NCBI GenBank assembly: GCA_000231825.2
Contig: JH720293.1
Span: forward strand, 1,674,001-1,738,000
Direction: 5' to 3'
DNA: 64,000 bases
DNA from: Tetrahymena elliotti 4EA
Lineage: Eukaryota > Ciliophora > Oligohymenophorea > Hymenostomatida > Tetrahymenidae
In this document: positions 49,753 to 60,031 of the stretch, in pieces
How positions within the stretch are numbered: the first letter of the stretch is position 1
Layout: each line of letters starts with the position of its first letter
The notes under the pieces: model-generated
What the model saw: the letters and a program-made list of their open reading frames with translations, nothing else
The model's database searches: none
What the model was told of the DNA's origin: nothing
Position numbers and translations under genes: made by a program

Positions 49753-50192
49753 AAATAGAGTTTACCTCCTCAGAGGCCCATTTTAATGCATATATTCCAT
49801 ATTTTTTTGTTGATAAAACTTTGATTTGTTTTTTTCGCAATTAAATATCAATTATGTAAAATCAGCTAAAAAATCAATGCAATCAAGTTTATAATACTTA
49901 ATTTCGATCTAAAAAATAATAAAATATTAATTAAAACTGCAAGAATAAATTGTCTTTAACTTATAAAAAGGTTAAATTTTAAGAAAAAAATGTATTTTCG
50001 GTAATATTTAACATATCTTTACAATATTATTAGTATTATTTTTGAGTACTTTAGTTTTTTCAAAAGAAAGAAAAAAGAAACGTTTAGTTCAACAAATAAC
50101 AAGTTTATTAACAAACATACAAAGGTAAATTTGCAATTCAATCAATTATCTTTGATTTTTGACATATGTTTTGTTACTGTTCAAGAAATATT
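49753..50192. other. Spacer between tandem channel genes
   Basis: About 440 bp of AT-rich sequence that must hold the promoter of copy 1 and the 3' flank of copy 2. No distinctive site seen. Confidence 0.55.
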
Positions 50193-53100
50193 TCAGTTTT
50201 TTTAAGTTTTAATTGCTTTATTTATTTAGATTTATTTACTTAATCTGCTCAAGCTGTTAATTTTGCAAATTTACATTTGTTTTTGGCGAATTATTTTATA
50301 TTACTTAGAGCTCTTTCTCATTATATCATATTCAGCCAGAACTTTATTTATGTTGTTATGTGCAAAATATATTTCATATTGCTAGGTTTTATCTATCTCT
50401 AAAAAATTTTAAATTTCTTTCCCTTGCATCAATTTAAAATTATTAATAGTCAATTTTTTTCTATTTGCTTAAATAATCTTAGTTGGTATATTGTCCTGAA
50501 GCTAATTTTCAAAAAGATTTTCTTCAAGCTAATAAATTACTGGAATATTTTTAAGATTTCCATATTTCTATTCATCTTAATTTCTCTCCTTTTAATCTCT
50601 TATCTTGCTTAAAGTTTTAGTTTAATCTTCCTCAGAAGTATTTTTTTTAATCCATATTTTAGAATTCAAGTCTCCTTTGTATATAGGTGATTCTTTACTA
50701 TTCTTTCTTTATCTGAAATTTAAATTTCTTGCCTCTTCTATTATTTAATGACTGCTATATATCTGTTAGAATTGAAAAGAATCCTGCTAAGGCAGAATCC
50801 CCTATTCTTTACCTTAACTAATAATATTTGATTTTAATTATATAAATTAAATGTAAAATATAATCTACTCTTTTTTTGGTGAGAAATCTTTATTTTCATT
50901 AATTTGACGTCTAAAAATATTAAAAATGTATTAGTTTATAAAGTCTTTACTTAAATTTAAAATATACAAATAAGGAGAATCTTGATCCTTTATTTGTTAA
51001 TTAGATTCAGATATTGAGTAGAGCTCAATCTAATTCAATTTTTCAATTGACGAAAGCTCATTAAACTTCAATGAAGTTTTATCTTCACCTTAACATCCTT
51101 ATTATATGCATATAAATTTTTCAATATCTATTGGTAAGTTATTCTTCCAACTGTACACCTTTTTCCTTCTTTCAAAAGGTATTCTTAAATTATTTTTACT
51201 TGTATTGTAGTTTTGAATAACTTTTTTATTGACTGGAATATATTAAATTTATTAGCACTCGCCAAATTAGTGATCAAAACTTTAGCAGCTATAACATCTA
51301 GTTCCTAATTTGCTATATTTTTACAGCAAGGTAATATTATCTTTCAAAAAGCTATAAGTTTCCTAAGATAAAATATAAAAATCAAAAGTTATTTAGTCTC
51401 AGCTATAATATTTACATAATCTTAGTTTAAAATTTTTGTCTATTTTATAAATTAATCAAACTCAATATAAGCAACAACAGTTTGAGTATTAATTTTTGCA
51501 CTTTCTTTTCTTTACTACTAACTTAGAAACTCTGTAAGTCCTATTAAGCAATTTTTCTTTGTATTTGAAAAAATTATTAATTTGGTATAGATATTTGCAT
51601 AATTAATTTACTGCTTCATAAGATGCTAATTTTGTGTTTGGTAAATCTTCTAAAATTAGCGTTACTATTAAATAATTAAAAAATTGTAAAAAATCATACA
51701 TTCAGTAAATTAATTTACCTTGGCCTTCAAGTAAAAAAAATATCTTATCTGATCTATCTCCCTTTCTATATCTTTAATTTTAAAACAACAAAATCTAATT
51801 AATTAAAAACAAATTATTCAATTAATTTACAAATACTCTTCAGGAAACAATGTTTTTTCTTTAATATGATCACATAAACCTTTGATTAGACTTGGAGAAA
51901 AATTTAAGGTGAAAAATTTGTGAGAATTTAATATTTTTAAATAAAGATCTAGAGAAACTTCTTATCGGACAGAGCTATTCATTTAGCTTAAAAAATATCC
52001 ACTAGTTTCTCTTTCCATATTTTGTTACTTAAAGTTGTACTAAAAGCTCTTTATTACTTTATTTCTCAAATTTCTACTAACATTTCTCTGTTTGATAAAG
52101 AATTCAAGCTTTTGAACTTGTTCTTTATACTTGTCTTTATCTTTATTCATATCTCTAATCAATTCTCCAATCAAATTAATTGAATATGCAAATATGCCAC
52201 AAGAAGCAAGAACAACAAAGACTACAAATAATCTCTCATCTAATTAATTTTTAAAAATTTATGTGAGGATTTATTGACTAGGCCAGTAAATACATAAATC
52301 AAAATTTTAATGAATTAGATTAATTACAAACAGTCAATGGAACAATATCACCATACCCTAATGTAGCCATAGTTACTACAGCCCAATAAACTGAATTAAT
52401 ATAATTGTCAAACAAGCTATCGCTATTGCTATCTATTTTATAATTCCAAAGTTCCTATGAATTAAAGTAACTCGATTCTATTAGAGAAATCAATCTGAAT
52501 GAGCAAGCTATAAAATGTGCTACAGCAAGCAAAAAGCATATAAGTTTTAATAATTTTGTATAAGTATAACATTAAAAATTAACATTTAATTGCTATTCTA
52601 TTTTTTTAAACAATCTATCAATGATAGAAATCCTCAGAAACACAACTAGCTATAAATATTTTTAGTAGTGTGATAGGTAAAGCAGAACAATTATGAAAAC
52701 CCTTTTTCTAATATTAGAGATTTGAAATAATTTTAAGAATCAATTTTAATCAAAGTATTAATTACAATAGCTTTTTTTAGACATAAATTTTCAAAATTTA
52801 TTTTCTCGAAAGCAACAAAACTCCTTATTTATAAACCCCCTATCAAAAAACAACTTAATTAAATTTATTATTATTATCTGTATAAATATAAATTTACAGT
52901 ATTCAAGCCTAGTAAAATCTCTAAAATATAAGCAAAAATGGATATTTTTATGAAGGATGGAAGAGTTTCAGTATCAAAAGAGATTCTAACACTGACTACA
53001 AACAACTAAATTAAAGTTATAAATAGTATTATCATATTCCAAAGAAAGATGAACCAAACTTCCTTTTAATTAAAGATTTTGTTTAAATAAATAATTTAAT

Positions 53101-53961
53101 TAAGGAATAGATTAATTCATACTGGATTGATAACTGTATTATCACAAGACTCTAATAATGAATGAAATCTTGCTTTTTTAAAATATTTTCAAAATTTATA
53201 TCTTTATAATTGAAATTTGATTACATATAATCCTTTACATTTAGTCTCTTGAACTCTCTATTTTTTTCTTTTATTTGATATTATCATAATAAATTACATT
53301 TAGAAATATTATTAATAATTACTCTTAAAGGATTTTTTAATTACTTCTAACTCTATTCAAAGATGAATGCCTTATCATTAATAATCTAAGATTAGTGATA
53401 GTTAAATTAGCTATATCTTTTACTTTCTAAATTTTATTATAATCTTTTAGTAAACTTTTATACCAACCCTCTTAATTTTATACTAAAAAATATACTCTTA
53501 TTAGATATTTTATTTGCAAAACTATGAATATATCTAAATTACTCTTTTGTTTTGCTATTTGCTGACTAAATAACGCTTAGCTTGCTCTTTTTAATATTTT
53601 TTTAGGTCGTTTGATAGTTTTTTTAAGATGAGTAAGGTAATTCTTGTTAAGATATGCAATTAATACTTAAATCATTCAGCTGAGGAGTTTTACTATTTTC
53701 TAAAACATTTTAACTTACTTCCAAGCATTAATTGACATCTATAATTATTTCTTCATCTTTTTCAACCTTTTTTTCTTAACATTAATCACTGAAAAGTGAT
53801 TATTTTTAACATAAATTATGGTTTTCTTTAGGTTCGATAGTCCTACTAGTATTTGATTATTCTGTTAGGTTAATAGGCTCATCTATATTTAACCTAAATT
53901 GAGCATAATTGCTTTATAAATCTTCCTTTTTACCATTACCTAAAAAATAAAGTCTGCTCAT
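50193..53961 (-). CDS. Cyclic-nucleotide-gated-type K+ channel with CCHC zinc knuckle (copy 2)
   Basis: Starts at ATG 53961 (MSRLYFLGNGKKEDLQ) and ends at TGA 50195-50193. The N-terminus shares an (I/V)DEPI-x-L motif with copy 1 (LNIDEPINLTEQ). The pore is INSVYWAVVTMATLGYGDIV with a TLGYGD filter. S6 is LFVVFVVLASCGIFAYSINL, then a C-linker (FFIKQRNVSRNLRNKVIKSF) and a cyclic-nucleotide-binding domain ending with AKINTQTVVAYIEFDQFIKQ. A zinc knuckle follows, CYSCQSFDHQFGEC, with the same C-x2-C-x4-H-x4-C spacing as copy 1, then IPFERRKKVYSW, matching PFDRKKRCKW of copy 1. The Q/K-rich tail carries YEIYFAHNNINKVLAEYDIM, matching the final block of copy 1. Copies are clearly diverged yet keep every landmark, so both are likely functional. 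Gating by cGMP/cAMP is inferred from the domain; the key arginine of the pocket could not be placed. Confidence 0.87.
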
Positions 53962-55228
53962 TTATATTTTACTTATTAATCTACTGATTATTAAAATTTT
54001 ACAAACTTGTAAATTGTATCAAAAATAAATTAAACCTGATTTAAAAATTACAATCAATATTTTGATTTATACAGATTGTTTTCTTCTTTTTATTCTTTTT
54101 ATATTTTTCTTTTTTGAATAATGAATAATCTTACAAATATGTAAAAATCTCTTTATAAGCAGAAGATAAAGAAAAATCAAAGGCTTTCTTAAATTATAAT
54201 CTACAGTGAGTGAGTAAGTAAATATTTACCTAATAAAAAAACAGCTTCATATATAATCAATTAAAATTATTGGCTATTTATTATTATTCATATGATTTTT
54301 TTAAATAAATTTTTTACAAATTTTTGTTATCATTTCTTATATTACTATTTTTGTAAAATTTATATTTTTATAAACAACTCAATTAAAAGATTACTAGAAG
54401 TGCTGGATCTAACTTAAAATTTGAGAATTTAAAATTTAAATATAGATTCTTAAAGTCTATTGTTAAAAATTAATTTAAATTTTAGAAAAAAATGTATTTT
54501 TTGAAATAAAAAAAGAAAACTAACTTGATAAATTAAGAATTATAGAAAAATAATGATCACTATAGATGCAATATTATGTATATCTCATGCTAATAATTCA
54601 TTTAAGTTATATTAAATTCAGAGGAATTAAAAAAGTGAAAAGAAAAATATGATTTAGAATTCTAGAAAAATATTTAATAAAAATTCAAATCAAGTGTTAA
54701 AAATTAATAACTAAATCTTATTATTTAGTAATAACAGCATTTTAAGTAATTCATTTTACATTATTTAAATCAAGAATGTTACATAAAAAGAATATCATTG
54801 GTTTATGATAACAAGATATTTTATTAGCATTTGCACATCAAAATTATTTTTACAAAGTAATTTGCTTTTTTAGAATAACTTTTTCGATGAGTTTATTCTC
54901 AATTTAGATTAGTATTTAAATTATAATAATATAAATTTTTAGTAGCATTCAGTTGAAAAGTTTAAATAGTTAAGAATATACTGGAATATGATTGTTCTTA
55001 GAATAAGAAATTTGAAATTTTTATTTAGGATGAAATAAAGTATTAATATGTTAAAATTTCTATTTTACATATGATTGATTAAAATTAAAGCTATTTATTT
55101 TGAAATCAAAAGATATGATTGATAAACAGATATTTTGTTAGTAGCTAGAGAAAACACACCCCTAAAAGAAATTTCTAAATAAATATCTCAATATATAATA
55201 TAATACAAGCAAATAGTATATCAAAGAA
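53962..55228. other. Intergenic spacer at a divergent gene pair
   Basis: About 1.3 kb between the minus-strand channel start and the plus-strand gene at 55229. AT-rich, no supported frame or RNA gene. Confidence 0.55.
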
Positions 55229-55555
55229 ATGGAAGATTAAAACTTTTAACAAGAATTAAAGGGAGTATTTGACTCTATTGATGAAAAATTAAAGAATGAA
55301 TTAGCAACATTTGAGAAGAAGTGCATGTCATATAACGATGTTGATAAATTCGTTACCTGCATGGAATAGGTAGTCGAAAAAGTCGAAAGAGAGCAAAAAA
55401 ATTTTGAATATAGAATAGCTTTTTTGGAAAATAAAACTACAGAATGTCTTAAAAGAGCTGATGAAGGAAAAACTGAAAGGGAAAAATGCAAACAATAAAC
55501 CAGAAATGCTTTAGTTAACTATATGGATATTTTCCTTTTCAACATCCGTAAGTGA
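55229..55555 (+). CDS. Small helical cysteine-containing protein, faintly FAM136A-like
   Basis: ATG 55229 to TGA 55553-55555 encodes 108 residues in one exon (MEDQNFQQELKGVFDSIDEK...). It is strongly helical and charged throughout. The cysteines stand at FEKKCMSYND, FVTCMEQVVEK, TTECLKRADEG and EREKCKQQTRN. Length, the VxxCMEQ...EREQKNFEYRI helix and the following CLKRA...C resemble FAM136A (DUF842), a small mitochondrial intermembrane-space protein with twin CX3C pairs. Here each pair would keep only one cysteine, so disulphide pairing is not obvious and the match may be chance. The frame may continue past a GTAAGT-like site at its end (CGTAAGTGA), meaning an intron and further exons are possible. 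Codon use and absence of low-complexity sequence make it a credible gene. Confidence 0.6.
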
Positions 55556-56347
55556 TTGTTCTCAAAACCAAATTTACTTTGCCTAATGAGCTTAATCTCC
55601 GCAAAATATTAACATGAATTTAAATTGCTATTAAAAGGCACAATATTCTGTATAAAATATTAGCGCATGAGGTTTTCAAAAATGATGAATGTTGAAAATT
55701 TGTTAGAGTAAAATATATAGCAAAAACAGATTGATAATTATCATAAATCTGATTAAAGGGATAAATTTCATTAAGATTCATTTGATTAATACTAAAATAT
55801 TATTATGTTGATAATCTACTTTATCTAGTTTCTCATACATTCATTCATAATCTAAAAAATTTGAAATAAACAAGCAATTAATTATCACTCTTTTGACCTT
55901 TTTTATATATTCATAAAATCACTATTAATAATTCATTAATCCTATCTAAATGATTTATATATATTGTTATATACACCACACACATTTAAAATAATTTTAT
56001 TGAGATACTACCTGTTTCTATGTTTAGAAAACAGAAAAATGAAATTTTAAGTTTAATAAGAAGAAAACTATTTCATTTTTTTAAAGAAAAGGGATATTGG
56101 TTGTCAATAAATACTCAATAATATTTTATTAATAATTTCATCTCTTTACTTATTATTTATAAATAAAATTAAAATTTTTTTTCTAATTAAAGAAAGCATT
56201 GAATTTGCCAAAAATGGAAACAATTTCTACTACAATTTTATATAAAAAAGGAAAGACACAACCAATTATTCTATTAAATTACAATTATTTTTATTTATTT
56301 CATTTGATTTTGCTTAGTATAGAAATTAATACTGTTTTCTATTTTTA
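55556..56347. other. Intergenic spacer
   Basis: AT-rich spacer between convergent genes. A frame around 55660-55760 (RFSKMMNVENLLEQNIQQKQ) looks mildly coding and could be a second exon of the gene at 55229. Otherwise nothing seen. Confidence 0.45.
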
Positions 56348-57997
56348 TCATAATTTGTGATCTTTTATTATATTTTCAGCACATTTTTGACCAATCATCA
56401 TGGTTGGTGCATTTGTATTACCACTAACTACATGAGGCATAATAGAAGCATCTGCTACTCTCAATTTATTCACTCCATGTACCTTAAGCTCTTCATTAAC
56501 TACAGACATTTCATCTAAACCCATTTTACAAGTTCCTACAGGATGATAAATTGTTTCTGATTTAGCTCTAATGAAGTCTTCCCAAAACTAGTCAGTAGGA
56601 TTTTAAACTGCTATCTCTCCTAAACTGGATATTTAATCTTTAAATCTTGTCTATGTAAAGACCTAGTAAGCTTTTTTAACACCTCTTATCATCATTTCCA
56701 AATCTTATGGATGTGAAAGGTAATTCATTTCAATTTTTGGATATGAAAGAGGGTTCTTATCTTTTAAGCTAACAGAACCTGTACTTTTAGGATTCAGATA
56801 GCATGAATGCAAAGTAACACCTTTAGCATACTCAATTCTTTATGCATGATCTTTCACCAAGCAAGGAGCATAGTGGAATTAGGTATCAATATGCTATGAT
56901 TCATCATTTACTTTAAAGAATGCGCCAGCTTCAGCTATATTAGAAGAAAAGAAGCTATTTTCTTTATCTCCTTTCATAAAGTATTTGATACCATGCTATA
57001 TCTATTTATGAAATACAGAATGATGAATACTTCCTAAATCTCCTTCTTTAATATAAGCTGAAATTATAACATCTAAATGATCATGAAGATTCTTTCCTAC
57101 ACCTGGTAAATGATGTTATACCTTAACATTTTACTCACTTAATTGTTTAGCATCTCCAATTCCTGATAATTATAAAAGTTAAGGTGATCCAAATGCTCCA
57201 CCACAGATAATTACTTCCTTTGAAGCCTCAATATATTATTTTTACCCTTTAGAATTCAAGAAAATCACCCCTTAAGCATTTTTCTAGCCATCAAAAATAA
57301 TTTAAGAAGCCTTTAATTCAGTATGAATTGTGAGATTTTTTCTTTCCTATACATCTCTAGTTAAAAATGCCTTTGCACTTGACAATCTTTACCCATTAAA
57401 TATTGTTCTTTAGTACAATCCTGATCCCTCTTAGCTAGCGCCGTTGAAGTCATCAATATTATTTAAGCCAACTTCTTAACAGCTGTGCAGAAAATCTTGT
57501 GTGGTTTCACATACAAAATTTGGAGAGGTTACCCCTAATTCACCGCTGTTACCATGATAAGGATTATTTTTGAAACGTAAGTTGTTTTCTAAACTTTTAA
57601 AAACGGGCAAAACTTGATCATAAGACCAATTGCCTTTTCCTTTGAGTTCTTAATCCCACAAATTGTAATCTTATTTGTTACCTCTAATATAAATCATAGC
57701 ATTTAGAGAACTAGAACCACCTAAAGTCCTGCCTCTAGGTTAATATGTTGTTCTGCCTTTTAATTCTTTTTCTTTTTCAGTTCTTAAATTAGGGTAGTGA
57801 TATTTACTACCAACCCATTATCCTAAAATCAAAGGAAAACCAATAGGTAAATGGATCAAAGGACTCTTATCTTAAGGGCCATACTCAACTAAAGCAACTC
57901 TTTAGCTTAAGTTTTTGGAAAGTCTGTTAGCAATTACACAACCAGCAGATCCAGCACCAACTATTAAAAAGTCAACTGTAGTTTTTTGCATACTCAT
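56348..57997 (-). CDS. GMC-family oxidoreductase, choline-dehydrogenase type
   Basis: An intronless frame from ATG 57997 to TGA 56350-56348 encodes 549 residues, the normal length for the family. It is an FAD-dependent alcohol oxidoreductase; the closest type is choline dehydrogenase (BetA), which oxidises choline towards betaine, but related enzymes act on other alcohols. The N-terminal FAD-binding fold is [20 protein letters not shown] signature 1 is [18 protein letters not shown] and signature 2 is GGAFGSPQLLQLSGIG. Near the end are the active-site HPVGTCKMG and the closing [20 protein letters not shown]. In-frame TAA/TAG glutamines (for example FNGAS-Q-EGSGLYQ) show it is adapted to the ciliate code. 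It has no clear mitochondrial presequence ([10 protein letters not shown]). Lack of introns, lower A+T and a bacterial-like sequence suggest past transfer from bacteria or an ancestral organelle. Substrate is not fixed by sequence. Confidence 0.92.
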
Positions 57998-58489
57998 ATC
58001 TTTTAATTTTTTATTTTTGAGATATTTTAATTAAAAATTATAGTCTAATTTAAATTAAATATTGTTGATATTATAACAATAAAAATCAATTAAAAAGAAT
58101 ACACTAATGAATCTTCAATATAATATTCGTCATGTGTAGTTGATTTTTGTTGTAAAAATATCGTCTTAAATACCACAAAATAAATTAATCGTCGATTATT
58201 ACGCAAACAATCTATTATCATATTTATGATCAAAATTTAAAAGTTTTATGTCTTTTTTGCATATTAAAAAATTCATATGTAATCAAATAATAAAAATTTG
58301 TTTATTGCCATAAAAATATAAAAGATCCTTTGTATTTCTTTAGCTCCATAAATACTTTATTTGAACTTAAAATTTGTTTAATAATAGCAGCAGTAATTTT
58401 AGCATTTTTGCAAATTCTAGACTTAATGTAGCTAGATTTTGTGAACAACAAAAAATACAATCAATTTTCAGTTATCCTTAAAAAAATAT
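57998..58489. other. Promoter-side spacer of the GMC gene
   Basis: AT-rich sequence upstream of the minus-strand oxidoreductase; no open frame or RNA gene seen. It grades into the repeat field. Confidence 0.5.
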
Positions 58490-58495
58490 TTAGAA

Positions 58496-58632
58496 AGAGA
58501 TTTTAATTAACTATTCTTGATTTTGTTTACACTCATTAAATCACTTTTTAAAAAATAATTATAAAGAGATTTTAATTAATTTTTCTTGATTTTGGTTACA
58601 CTCATTAAACTGATTTTTAAAAAATATTAACT
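58496..58632 (+). repeat. Tandem duplication, two units of about 69 bp
   Basis: AGAGATTTTAATTAA (58496) recurs at 58565. Both are followed by the same order of words: TTCTTGATTTTG, TTACACTCATTAAA and TTTTTAAAAAATA. The units differ at only a few positions, so the duplication is fairly recent. Confidence 0.8.
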
Positions 58633-58639
58633 TTTGAAA

Positions 58640-59670
58640 AAAAGAAATGTATTTTTTATGAAATTGAATTTGTTTTCTTTTTATAGGAATACTTCCAAAT
58701 ATTATTAAATTATTTTAAAAATATTATTAATCTTCTAAGAAAGAAACAAATGAATCAAGAAAAACTATTTTTATTTCAAACATAAAATATAATAATTAGT
58801 TTAGAGTTTTTAGTTCTGAAAAATAGTTTTTTTAAAATTAAAGTTTTTAAAAAAAATCAATGTATTTTTTATGAAAGAACATATAACTAAATTATTAAAT
58901 TATTATTTTAAAAATAATCCAAATCTTAGAAGAAACAAACAAATGAAATAGTGAAAAATAAAATTTAATAATTAGATTAAATTTTTTAGTACTAAATAGA
59001 TTTTATAAAAATTAAAGTTTTTAAAAAAAATATATTTATGTTTGATGAAATTCGTACTAAAAAAACAAAAAAAGCAAAAGAAAAAAAGAATTGAAATACT
59101 AGAAAAATGATTTGTAAAACTAAAATTTTACTATTTCTTTGAAATTTCATAAAACTAAATTGTGAGATTTATTAAATTATTTATAAAATATTATTAATCT
59201 TCTATTTTTATTTCAGTCATAAATTTTAATAACTAGATTAGATCTAATTGCTTTTAAAAAAAGAAATGTAGTTTTAAGTCTCTTCAAACTAAATTGTGAG
59301 AATTATTAAATTATTTTAAAAATATCTTTAATCTTCTAAAAAACAAATGAAATGACTAGAAACTATTTTTATTTAAGCCATTAATTACTTTTTAGAGCAA
59401 AATTGTTTATTAAAAAAGCAATGTGGTTTTTATGAAATTGAATTTGTTTTCTTTTCATAGTAAAATTTACAAAAAAAGAGAATATAAATATTAGTAATTT
59501 AAAATTATTTGTATTGCTGAAATTTTATTTTTTTTTGAAATTTCTTCTAACTAAATTGTGAGAATTAGAGAATTATTAAATCATTTTAAAATTATCTTTA
59601 ATCTTCTAAAAAACAAATGAAATAACTAGAAACTATTTTTATTTCAGGCAAGAAATGTCATAATTAGATT
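58640..59670 (+). repeat. Degenerate tandem repeat field, about five units
   Basis: Three words recur in the same order. The first is AAATGTATTTTTTATGAAA-like with TTGAATTTGTTTTCTTTT (near 58648, 58858, 59028, 59268, 59420). The second is CTAAATTGTGAG followed by ATTATTAAATTATTTTAAAA (near 59155, 59290, 59550; weaker near 58695 and 58890). The third is CTTCTAAAAAACAAATGAAA with CTATTTTTATTT (near 58735, 58920, 59333, 59610). Spacing is roughly 170-280 bp, so units have gained and lost sequence. There is no coding frame. The field lies between the GMC and ABCA promoters. Confidence 0.7.
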
Positions 59671-60031
59671 ATATATTTTAGTAATATGATTATTTCTGGT
59701 TCTAAATAAATACAATTTTAATAAATTAGACAATATTTCAAAATTTAAATTTAAAAGCATAAGAATTAAACAAATCTGGAATTTTAATAAACATATTATT
59801 TCTAAAAAGGTTTTTTTTCTTTTAATTTACGATTTAAAAGTCTATCATTTATAATGTTATTTTTAAATAATATAGATTGATTAGCCAAATTAATAAGATA
59901 TCCCTATCAAATTCAGGATATATTTTAAATCTTTAACAAATTTATTACTTATATTAGCTTTTAACTCTACCTTATCAGGTTTATTTTTTGCTAATCTATT
60001 AAAAGCAAATTAAATTAAAAATATACAAAAT

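Noticed and set aside
50424..50612. Plus-strand hydrophobic frame
   Set aside because: Opposite the C-terminal tail of the second K+ channel; low-complexity antisense sequence.
55246..55491. Minus-strand serine/phenylalanine-rich frame
   Set aside because: Shadow of the small plus-strand gene at 55229, whose start, stop and composition are better.
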